A stretch of 64,000 nucleotides of DNA from Gordius sp. MW1. Taxonomy: Eukaryota > Nematomorpha > Gordioida > Gordea > Gordiidae. The notes below the pieces were generated by a model that was not told the origin of the DNA, made no database searches, and worked only from the letters and a program-made list of their open reading frames with translations. The stretch covers positions 2,852,001 through 2,916,000 of the forward strand of contig OZ038531.1 in the NCBI GenBank assembly GCA_964036665.1, written 5' to 3'. Below, one piece after another: positions 34,166-43,025 of the stretch; positions within the stretch are counted from its first letter, which is position 1; each line of letters begins with the position of its first letter. Position numbers and translations under genes: made by a program.

Positions 34166-35708
34166 ATCTACTAACACAACTACAAGGATTCATAATTTAT
34201 CACATATATTTAACTGCGCAATTGAATTGATTAATATACCTATCTTTATTAACCCGTCTTTACACACTGTGATTCCGAAACTAGATGGCTACGAATAAAA
34301 CATATTAAAACCTCTCTAATATTATTTAGTTGAATTCTGTTAAATACAAGTAGATTTTAATAAATTGTATGGAAATTAATCATAAAGAACTGACTTAAAC
34401 AAACTAAATTAACTTATATTACTTAGCAAGTAAAACTCAATTTTAAAACGTCTATATTGTTAATTAATTTCATTGACTAAGTCTATGATTAATTTAGTTT
34501 TCAAATATAAGCAGTATTCAAAACATAAGTTATATAATAGTGTTTAAATTATTTATTAATTGCTATGCAATTTTTTTGCTTAACAATATATTTTCCTGAT
34601 GTCTGGAACATTCTACGTTAACTATAACCATAGATATTTTTCAAATGATATTTAAAAAAAGAAAATAAATACATGTAATACTAATCATATGAGATGCTGA
34701 TATGCTACTTGAAAGCCTTATTCTCTTTTACCCTTGTGATTTTCTATATAGACTCTACAATATGTAATCAAAGGTAAATTTATTTATAAAATAAAACTAA
34801 AATAGCATATTACAAGTGAATTGCCCAGAAATTATAAGCCCTCTAATCATTGCTAAATACAATTACGATAAAGCTATTGTTTTAAATTTTTTTAAATTAT
34901 AACAGATATAAATAATAACACTATGGCGCTTAATTCGGTTGAATGATTACATAGCATAAATGACATTGAGATAATAAAAAGCACTAAGGAAGATGACCAA
35001 ATTTAAAACAAAGTTTAATAAGAGCAGTGGTATAATGAATAGCGTAGCCTAATGACAGTAAGTAAATTAAGCTATCTATTACTCATACCGTTATTAGAAG
35101 TAATTATCACCTCCTATCGCCAAATATTAAGCTTATAATATTTTGACGCTATATACCAATCAAAATTCAGTAACTATTTAATATTTTAAGATACTCATGA
35201 AAATTTGTGTACAATCATGGACAATTTTTTTAAAAGTGAAAATATAAGTCCCTAGCCAATAGAGACAACCCCGTAGCTCAAATTTTAAGAAATTGCCATT
35301 AAGCGCTGTTAAAAATCTTAGCCAATATATTTCTGCCTCCCTCTCATAAAAATTATAATCAGCGAGGCTATTCTTCATACATGACACTTATATTTTATTA
35401 AAATATGAAAAAATTACGCACAATTTGACACGTTATAAAAAAAAAGTACCGTATGCGCCATTTGGCGTAAGAGCGGGCTTAACTTTAGATAATCTCTTTG
35501 GCGCTTTCGGGACAAATATACATACCTTAATACTTTTAGTATAAAACAGTTAAGTAAGGTTAAATAGTCCTTCACGAAATAAAAAAGTCATCTGCCGACC
35601 TCAGGGATCATATTTCTCAAGGAAAAAAACCATGATTTAATAGCCAAAGTATTTTTTGCCCCTCTGTCCTAACCTAATTTAATTCAAAATTTGTATACAA
35701 TTGCGTAG
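34166..35708. other. intergenic region between the GPCR and discoidin gene B
   Basis: AT-rich. Only a short GCTATGCAATT motif at about 34560 recalls R4. No signal-peptide exon for gene B was convincingly found. Confidence 0.5.
34294..34299 (+). promoter_or_regulatory. polyadenylation signal of the GPCR
   Basis: AATAAA about 130 bp past the stop codon. Confidence 0.45.
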
Positions 35709-35983
35709 GTTCAAAAGGCAAGATTATGGGGATTTTAACGCGGGCGCTCCTAAAGACGTAACTCCATCCCATTCATATAACGTCCCTGCTCCCGATCAAT
35801 GGGACCCCAACGGACCTTTGGTATTTAACACAGACGAATGGCACATGAAACAATGGGATGATGCAGATTTACCCCGGAAAAATATTATGAGAGAAGCGTT
35901 TAGGTCTTACTTTACTTCGCGCAACGCCTTCATGGTCCGAAAAATGGTTTTTGACAAACTTTACCTTAGCGATGCTGGAGAAG
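35709..35983 (+). CDS. discoidin gene B, first visible exon
   Basis: Acceptor ATTGCGTAG|GTTC; end GGAGAAG|GCAAGT, a GC donor that otherwise fits consensus. KRQDYGDFNAG, WDPNGPLVFNTDEWHMKQW and FRSYFTSRNAFMVRKMVF are read through without the intron present in A. Confidence 0.82.
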
Positions 35984-38900
35984 GCAAGTTTTAAAGCTAA
36001 TTATAACCATAATTTACACTGTCCTGCTGCCATTGCTTTTACTATAATTAATTGCTATGCAATTTATGGGCTCGCTTATCGTTGTCTTGAGTGAGTGAGT
36101 GGTGAGTGAGTGTCTTGTCCAACTTGTAATTTTTGCATAATTGCCGTAGAAACTTTCAGTTGTCATGTCCTGTCGTGTCCAACTTTTAATTTTTCATAAT
36201 TAATATTAACCGAAAAATTATGATTTATTAGGTATGTTTTTAATGCAAAGTAACACAGTTCTACGAGGATATTTGGTTTTATTATCAAAATATATGTTGA
36301 GAAAAGCCAACCAGCGGTCATTAGCTAGTCTATTTGCGAAAGCAAAATAAAAGTCTTTTGCAGAGGCATAAGTCCACAGTCATTAACAACCTGTTTTTCC
36401 AGGGCATTTATTGAAAAAATACAAGTTGAAGCGAGCCCATAAATTGCATTGCATAGCATATAATATATTTATTTGAGCATGTTGTATTACAGTGAGAGAC
36501 GAATGTAACCCATTTTTTGTCGGGGCGGATTTCTGTGGTGCCCACGGAGATTGCATTGATCTTACGATAGGGAATGACACTGAGACCGAAGATGAGAATC
36601 CTTTTTTCGTTTGCAAATGTTACGAGGGGTGGATTGGATTATTTTGCGAGAGAGGTAAAATCCCTATTTGTTACAAATATCGCAACTTGTGTTGTAAAAA
36701 CGTCTGAATTTTGTTTGGTCGACCTTTTGTTTTAGTCGACTAAACATTATGCGACTAAGAAAAACAGATTTGGTTTGTTGATTTTTAGTCGACTAAAACT
36801 AAAGGTCGACCAAACATAACTCAGCAATTTTTAAAACACTAATTACAACATGGGCGGAGATGTGAAGGGGCAAGAAGGAGCAATTGTCACCTAAACCTTA
36901 AAATCTGTTATCTATAACAAAAATATTTTTTTAATATTTAAACAGCAATTTAACGCAATTATCTAATCAATGTTTATACTTTATACCTTTTTTTCTTAAT
37001 AACCAATCTTGGCTCATCGCTTTTATACGTCAAGGTAATATATTGTAATATTTCTTGCCCAAATGCCTTTATAGTATTTAATTTATGTTACCTCTCCATG
37101 GGCGTAGCCTAGGGGAGTCGGTAGATCTCTTGTAATATAATTTTTTAAAATAAAAATAACTTATTATTTCAAACTTTTGCTGCACATTCTCCTCCCCCTA
37201 ATTTAAGTTGTAGCTAGGCCCTTACCCTTATTTCTAGTTATATATCTGAAAAACAACTAATACATTTCATTCCAAAGCACAATTTTATTAGCCATTACAT
37301 TTATAATGCTAAAATGGCTATTAAATGTATGTAAGTGTTGTAAAAACGGCTAGATTTTGTTTGGTCGACCGATGGTTTTAGTCGACTAAACTTTGACAAA
37401 TAAGGTTTTTTGGTCTGTATTTCTTAGTCGACCTTTAGGTTTAGTCGAAATTTAAAAAACTCACCCGAGTCGACCTTTAGCCTTAGTTGAACCAAGGTCG
37501 ACCAAACAAAACACAGCCGTTTTTACAATTCAAGTATGTATGATTTTTTGCTGTAGATATAGACGAATGTAAACAAGCCGTGTGCCAGAATGGGGCCTAT
37601 TGCGAAGATTTGTTACCACCGCAAATGTTCAAATGCACCTGCAAACCTTACACCTATGGCAAGACGTGCGATAAAGGTATACAGATGTTACACTGTAATT
37701 ATATGCATTTGTTATGATGTACGTACGTACTTCTATTATATAGTTAAAGTTTGTTATGCCTCGTGCATATATATACAAACATATGATTTATATGATCTGA
37801 TCAATTTATGAATAATAAACTTATACGTCATCATTATATTGGCGGGGTTGAATGTAGGACTGTAATTTTATTTAGAATATCCGAGGGGTGAAGAGGGTTT
37901 TCAATGTCAAAGTACCGATAAGTCTAGTCTAATCGCTTGGGTGCCCGAACAAAGTTTTCGCATTTTGGATTACTTTCCCAACGGGCTGCGTAACGTGAAA
38001 TCCATGAACCCCAAAAGTTTCAGGAAATTCGTTTCGCTCAAGCTTAAACTGGAACGGGGATTAGATATCGGTTCAATGGCTAAAAGCTGGTTGAAAACGC
38101 ACGCTACCCATGTTTACGTCGATCATGAAAAAGAGCCGACCATAGTGGAAAGCCTGAGGCCAGCACATTACATAAGGTATCTCCATACCATAGCCGTAGC
38201 CAAGGGGGGGGGCAGGAAGGAGCGCCTGCTCCCCTCTAAATCTAAAAATATGCTGAAATTTATTAAAATTATGGCTAAAACTGCTAAAAATGATGATTTT
38301 TCCGCTCCTTAAATTATTATTGCCCCCCCCTCTAACCCCAATGCTGGCTACGCCCATGGGTATCTCTCTTTACCCAAAGTTTTATTATTTAGGTGGGGTC
38401 TATGTGACCCCAGATTTTTAGGAAGTCGAATTGGATTTATCTCGTTAAACTTTTCAATTGCTTTAATGGGAACTTTTTAGCTTACCTTCAATAATAAGCC
38501 TTGAGTACCAAAATAAGTCACACTGCTATGGGGCCAATAGTAATTTAGGGAAGGGCAAAATAATATTAATTTGTTAAAGTATCAAAGTTTTGTAAGTTTA
38601 GAGGGCCCGGCTAGGCCCAAGGTTGTATCCTTAAATACAAGTAGATATTAAAGACTTTGTTTTATAATTTTATCGAAATCCTCTTTGTCGTAACAAAATA
38701 TCTAAACCAAACCAATAGCTTTGCGTGATTGATTTTCATACTCTCATAGTCATGGGCTTAGCTAGCATTGAGATTAGAGGGGGGCAATTTGATTTAGGGA
38801 GGGGCAATTTGAAATTTTAGCCATAATTTTAATAAATTGCAACAAATTTTTGGATGAAGGCAGCTACCCCTCCCTGCTCCCCTTGGCTACGCCCATGGTC

Positions 38901-41016
38901 ATTAAAGAGACTTAATAATGAATTATTTTTATATATGAAGAAATGTGTTTTTTAAATTCACATTGTCAAAAAACCCATTCTTGAGTGAAGCTTTATTATA
39001 ACCATAAATAAAGAACCCTTCAATATACCCGCCCTCCCAAAATAATTTTTTTAACTTTTATTATCAAGCCAAATTAAAATCCTAAAAGGATCAATCATCT
39101 ACCTCCAAAAAATTTATCGCAGGTATTACAACGATTGGGGATTTAACTTCAATTGGATTCAAACGCACATAGATTCGGACGTACCCTTTCAACACGTATT
39201 AGAAATCACGTTCCCCGCCCCAGTCCTAATAAGGGGTTTCGTCTGTCGAGGTGGTTACGAAAAGAAAAATGTACCCAAAGATTGTGTGGCTTGCAAGAGA
39301 TTGGTAACTCGTTACAAAATTACCGTTAGGAGAGGTAGCTCTAAATGGTTCAGAATTCGGAATCCTGTAGATTCTTCCGAATTGATTTTTAATTCCTTAG
39401 TTCCCGGGGAAAGAACGAGCACGGTAGAAGATTTAAAGAGATTGGACGTGGAAAAACCGAGGTGATAATAATTATGATCGATGTTTGTATTGAGGAAAGA
39501 GGGGCGTGGGGGCAAGAGCTTGCGGGTTCAAATCCCGCTTTCGGCACATTCTTTCAAAAGATTCAAAATATATAACATCGTCAACACGGCTGTCAGGCCT
39601 AGATAGCCGAGCGTAACCCCTCATCCAAATATCTAAAGAAGCTGACTACCTTAATGTGGCAAACAGCTGGACATTTTTTGGTTTGTATTAAGAAAAGGGT
39701 TTAAAACGGGGGGGGGGAAATATATTTAAGGATATCGGATATAAAGCAACAACCTAGACGAGTTGCCAAAGGAGGTTCATTAATAAAGGTAATCAGTCGG
39801 GCACAAAAACAATAAGGGAATTTGGACTAGGGCGAGGTCGAAAAATATAAAGCCAACCCGCGGTCATTAGCTAGTCTATTTGCGAAAGCAAAATTCTTTT
39901 ACAGAAGCGTAGTCCACAGCCATTAAAAACCCGTATAAGTTTCCAGGGCAATTAATGAAAAATTACAAGTTGGATAGGACGGACGGACGGACGGACAACC
40001 AAAAGCGCGCCCATAAATTGTATAGCAATTAATATTTGGTGGGGAGGGTAGGTTGTTGTTAAAAGTTTTATTTAAAATTCTTTTAAGATTAGGAATAACA
40101 AATAAGTTACAAGCGTTAAAAATTTGAACTTTTAAACAAAAGTTTTGTTTGTGCGACTAAGAAAAATTTGGTCGGTTTATGTTTGGTCGACTGAAATCAA
40201 AGGTCGACCAAACTAAACCCAGCCGTTTTTACACTAGTTTATGACTTGACTATAAAATTATCTCGTAATGCAATTTTGAATATAACAAATGAAATGCATA
40301 ACTATTTTTCAAAGTCAAATTTTATGCAGATGGTTTTAACTTAATTGCTTAATAACCATTTTTTATTTTAGGCATTTAAAATTCCCATATTCTTATCCCT
40401 ATATATATACCTTCAAGCTAAAATCGCAGCAAAAATCTTGATTTAAATAATACACATAATCACAAAATTCTTTAAAAAATTTATTAAAGAGCAATATTAT
40501 TCTTTGCCCCTTAATAATGAGCTCACATGGCCCGAAATATTTGGAACCCCTTTCCTCCATTTTCTTTATCAATCCGACAACACCATTAATAAAATCAACT
40601 TTCTAATATTACGCTTGGTAATACTACCTCGTAAACATTTGTAAGCGTTTACGTTTTTAGAACCTAACTAAATAAACTAAATGAAACGTTTTATGCTTTA
40701 AAATTCCGGTTTTATCATAAAAAAAAGTGCAGAAATATAGTCTTTATGATTGAACGATAACATTTAAAGGTATCAGCCCTTGAATCCTCCAGTGTCTGCA
40801 GAAGCTATCAGAGTCCACGTGGTTGATTGGTGGCCAAAGGAATTAGACATGAGTCAATTGCTAACAACACTAGCTCCTTACAAAGATGGAACTGAACCTG
40901 ATAATCCTCCACCTCACTTGCACCAAGTGAAAAATATTGGTAGAGAACAAATTGCTAGATCTCAAAATCCAGTTATGCGTTTAGATATTATGGGATGCCA
41001 TGGCATGATTGTATAA
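35709..41016 (+). CDS. EGF-EGF-discoidin protein B (5' end missing)
   Basis: Exons 35709-35983, 36493-36654, 37557-37676, 37876-38176, 39123-39461, 40770-41016; phases 1,1,1,2,2, open to TAA at 41014-41016. Same order as paralogue A: QWDPNGPLVFNTDEWH segment, two six-Cys EGF-like domains, then one F5/8C-like domain (FQCQSTDKSS, HVLEITFPAPVLIRGFVCRG, YKITVRRGSSKWFRI, AIRVHVVDWW, VMRLDIMGCHG). The first intron appears to use a GC donor (GAAG|GCAAGT); the others are GT-AG. No signal peptide in the first visible exon, so an upstream exon is missing, possibly beyond the GPCR. Likely extracellular adhesion or matrix protein by domain content. Confidence 0.88.
36048..36160 (-). repeat. R4 terminal fragment with GAGT microsatellite
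   Basis: GCTATGCAATTTATGGGCTC then GAGTGAGTGAGTGGTGAGTG and GTCTTGTCCAACTTGTAATT. Confidence 0.75.
36300..36460 (+). repeat. R4 repeat, 5'-truncated
   Basis: AAGCCAACCAGCGGTCATTA ... GCGAGCCCATAAATTGCATT, just before the EGF-1 exon of discoidin gene B. Confidence 0.78.
36493..36654 (+). CDS. discoidin gene B exon: EGF-like 1
   Basis: Acceptor TTGTATTACAG|TGAG and donor AGAG|GTAAAA, phase 1. CNPFFVGADFC, CGAHGDC and CKCYEGWIGLFC give six cysteines; acidic insert (TETEDE) where A has Ser/Gly. Confidence 0.9.
36689..36839. mobile_element. M1 MITE copy in discoidin gene B intron
   Basis: GTGTTGTAAAAACGTCTG ... CAGCAATTTTTAAAACAC, palindromic with GTCGACTAAA arms. Confidence 0.8.
37098..37225. 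mobile_element. M2 MITE copy, diverged
   Basis: CATGGGCGTAGCCTAGGGG left end; right end decayed (GTAGCTAGGCCC). Confidence 0.55.
37335..37530. mobile_element. M1 MITE copy
   Basis: GTGTTGTAAAAACGGCTAG ... CACAGCCGTTTTTACAA, less than 30 bp before the EGF-2 exon of discoidin gene B. Confidence 0.83.
37557..37676 (+). CDS. discoidin gene B exon: EGF-like 2
   Basis: Acceptor TTTTTTGCTGTAG|ATAT and donor AAAG|GTATAC, 120 nt, phase 1. DIDECKQAVCQNGAYC and CTCKPYTYGKTC: calcium-binding EGF signature. Confidence 0.9.
37876..38176 (+). CDS. discoidin gene B exon: start of discoidin domain
   Basis: Acceptor TTTTATTTAG|AATAT and donor ATAAG|GTATCT (phase 2). GFQCQSTDKSSLIAW, ILDYFPNG, SWLKTHATHVYVDH. 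The donor lies inside the 8-bp target duplication of an M2 element inserted directly after it. Without splicing the frame would run into the element and stop at about 38312. Confidence 0.88.
38176..38366. mobile_element. M2 MITE inserted at a splice donor of discoidin gene B
   Basis: 8-bp direct repeat GGTATCTC at 38176-38183 and 38359-38366. The left repeat is the last exon base plus the donor GTATCTC. Element between has GTAGCCAAGGGGG and GCTGGCTACGCCCATG ends. Confidence 0.87.
38527..38620. mobile_element. M2 MITE fragment
   Basis: AGTAATTTAGGGAAGGGCAAA ... GTTTAGAGGGCCCGGC, core only. Confidence 0.5.
38754..38897. mobile_element. M2 MITE copy
   Basis: CATGGGCTTAGCTAGCATTG ... CCTTGGCTACGCCCATG in intron 4 of discoidin gene B. 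Confidence 0.8.
39123..39461 (+). CDS. discoidin gene B exon: core of discoidin domain
   Basis: Acceptor TTATCGCAG|GTATT and donor CCGAG|GTGATA, phase 2 both ends. WGFNFNWIQTH, VLEITFPAPVLIRGF, CVACKRLVTRYKITV. Corresponds to parts of three exons in A. Confidence 0.9.
39511..39548 (+). other. tRNA 3'-half-like sequence
   Basis: GCGGGTTCAAATCCCGC forms a perfect T-arm followed by TTTCGGCA. No matching 5' acceptor strand or anticodon arm upstream, so at best a tRNA relic. Confidence 0.4.
39744..40035 (+). repeat. R4 repeat in discoidin gene B intron
   Basis: AAAGCAACAACCTAGACGAG ... GGACGGACGGACGGACGGAC, GCGCCCATAAATTGTATAGC. Confidence 0.83.
40145..40238. mobile_element. M1 MITE, one-ended
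   Basis: GTGCGACTAAGAAAAATTTG ... CCCAGCCGTTTTTACAC; left end missing. Confidence 0.7.
40770..41016 (+). CDS. discoidin gene B last exon
   Basis: Acceptor CATTTAAAG|GTATC. NPPVSAEAIRVHVVDWWPK and NPVMRLDIMGCHGMIV then TAA. In A the matching boundary has no intron. Confidence 0.9.
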
Positions 41017-41196
41017 AACACATGTTAAATATTTATAGTACCAAAATGATTAAAATCGTGAAATTTACCTAAACCTTTTTTACAATGGCCCATTTAAATG
41101 TTTAAGCAAATAGTGGTGCCTCTTGGTACCATGGACATTAAAGGTTTATAAATGCCATCATCGACAAGCATATATTATTTGAAAGGGGTAAACCTA

Positions 41197-41202
41197 AATA
41201 AA
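41197..41202 (+). promoter_or_regulatory. polyadenylation signal of discoidin gene B
   Basis: AATAAA about 180 bp past the stop codon. Confidence 0.4.
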
Positions 41203-41728
41203 ACTCCTATAAACGACGATCAATGTATTTTTTGATGTTTTATTTTAATCAATTTTCAAAATTATTTTCCTGTAAATCTACCATCGGCCTAATAAAGTTG
41301 ATATTGAATGATGCTGTACGGGTGATACATTTTAATAATTGCAAAAATCACGATATTTCATTTGTACAAGGCGGGCATAGTATGTAGTAAATGATTTTTT
41401 TATACATTCGATCATCTAAATGGCGCAATTTATATTAATAGAGATAAAATTGATAAATATAAACGTATGTGGTGGCTTCAATAGGGGAAAAATATAAATG
41501 TTAAAAAAGCAATATCGGACATATAAAAATGATGCTTATGCCATAAGATCTGGGAGATGGAAGATTTTGATCTTTACATTAAATGCTCTTGCTGCTACTT
41601 CGAACCAATCCCATTAATATGCGGTTCACCTAAACACGTAAACAAATAAATAATATGTAACCAAATAAATAATAATGAACCTTAGAAAAGGGGGGTAAAT
41701 AAAAATAAAATTATTATTCAATATGTAC
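41203..41728. other. gap between discoidin gene B and robo, convergent 3' ends
   Basis: AT-rich, no gene recognised. The two genes are transcribed towards each other. Confidence 0.5.
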
Positions 41729-41849
41729 TTTCGTAAATGAGTATTTTGACGAGCAGCAGAGGACGAATGAGTTATTGTGGGCGATGGCATTAATAAATCT
41801 TTAAGTGAACCCTGGGCTGCGTCTGGAGATTGTGACGAGTTTGTCGATT
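41729..41849 (-). CDS. possible alternative 3' exon of robo
   Basis: Acceptor TTTGCACTCAG|AATCG opens a Ser/Thr-rich frame (STNSSQSPDAAQGS, LLMPSPTITHSSSAARQ) that ends at a possible donor CGAAA|GTACAT. Its incoming phase (1) fits a direct splice from robo exon 15, skipping exon 16. It could also be non-coding. Weak call. Confidence 0.3.
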
Positions 41850-42742
41850 CTGAGTGCAAATAAGAATTAAAATATATTTTAAATGTTAAAAAATTTATTA
41901 AAACGTTCCAAAAATTTTTGAATTCAATTAATAAATTGCTGGTTTGTTAATATTTTTAGGAAGATAAAAATAACCCCACTTAGGAGTGCCGCAATTAGAT
42001 TAAAAGTACACTTTAATTAGCGCCATCTATAGCCAATTTTAATAAGAGACTAATTTGACTATAGATATCCATATCTTTTTTAGCATGTGACTCGAAAATG
42101 ATAACAGACATATATTAAAAATTAATTAATAAATTACGGTTTGATATACCTATCTCGCTTAGAATGTGACTAGAAAATTAACTATGGCATACTGATGATG
42201 ATGAGCTCTAATAAAAGCGAAATGTCTGTTATGATTTTCTAGACGCATGCTAAAAAAATATGAGGACATACATAGTCACATTAGTCTCTTATTAAAATTG
42301 CCTATAAATGGCGCTAATCAGAGTATATTTTTTAGTTGAGCGGCACTCCTGAAAGGGATTATTATCTTCTTAAAGTTATAAAAAAATTACATACGCGACT
42401 AAAAAAACTGAAAAATCTACAAAAACGCGCTAAAACTAAACGGATGGCATTGATTCATGTATGGAAATTGTGTTGGATTTAACGATTTCCATTGTAATCT
42501 TTAGGTGTTGGGAAATAATCAAAGAATGATGTCATTCATTAACAAATGTTTGAAAAATTTAAGTCACCAGAATTGTTTGTGATGAGGGCCGTTTCACTCT
42601 GAGGGTAATGATTATCAATTTGCCACGTACGTTCGTTTCTAATTAGGCAAAATTAAAAATTACATAAATATTTTTCGAATTTTGTGTAAGAAAAGTAATG
42701 AAGACTAATAGATTACGATATTATTATAAGGTATTAATATTA
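41850..42742. other. region between the possible alternative exon and the robo stop
   Basis: Contains a palindromic repeat at about 41960-42360: GTGCCGCAATTAGATTAAAA ... AGTTGAGCGGCACTCC with AGCGCCATCTATAG facing CTATAAATGGCGCTAAT, a probable MITE of another family. Confidence 0.55.
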
Positions 42743-42891
42743 GTATTGTAAAAACGGATGGGTTTCGTTTGGCCGACCTGGTCGTTTTTCAAATTTCGAC
42801 TAAGCCCAGAGATTGACTAAGAAAAAGAGACCAAAAAACCATTGGTCTGTTTATGTTTATTCGACTAAAAAAGGTCGAGTTTTTACAATAC
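42743..42891. mobile_element. M1 MITE just past the robo stop codon
   Basis: GTATTGTAAAAACGGATGGG ... GTCGAGTTTTTACAATAC; begins 28 bp beyond the stop and carries the nearest AATAAA on the robo strand. Confidence 0.82.
42856..42861 (-). promoter_or_regulatory. possible robo polyadenylation signal
   Basis: AATAAA on the minus strand 58 bp past the robo stop codon, inside an M1 inverted-repeat element. It is the nearest such hexamer I saw. Confidence 0.35.
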
Positions 42892-42918
42892 TTATTAATA
42901 CATAAATTTTTAAAAATC

Positions 42919-43025
42919 TCACTGTTGTTGATCGGGAGATATTTCGGGCGGAGGCGGAATTATTTCGCATATATTTAAAATGCGTGGGTTGAATATGACT
43001 TCCCCACCATTGTTTTGATCGCCGT
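42919..43025 (-). CDS. robo: robo exon 16: C-terminus with PPPP motif
   Basis: Acceptor ACAAATAG|ACGG, then 34 codons ending DQQQ and TGA at 42919-42921. [10 protein letters not shown] resembles the Ena/VASP-binding proline motif (CC2) of Robo tails. A GTGAGA donor overlaps the stop, so further splicing is conceivable, but no in-phase continuation was found for it. Confidence 0.75.

Noticed and set aside
34701..34760. Short ATG frame with a few hydrophobic codons as signal exon of discoidin gene B
   Set aside because: The donor phase would fit, but the hydrophobic core is too weak and interrupted by charged residues; not reported as an exon.
35178..35387. 69-codon frame on the minus strand between the GPCR and discoidin gene B
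   Set aside because: No family resemblance and no supporting signals; composition as in the surrounding DNA.
39511..39548. Functional tRNA gene
   Set aside because: Only a T-arm and part of an acceptor strand are present; no anticodon arm.
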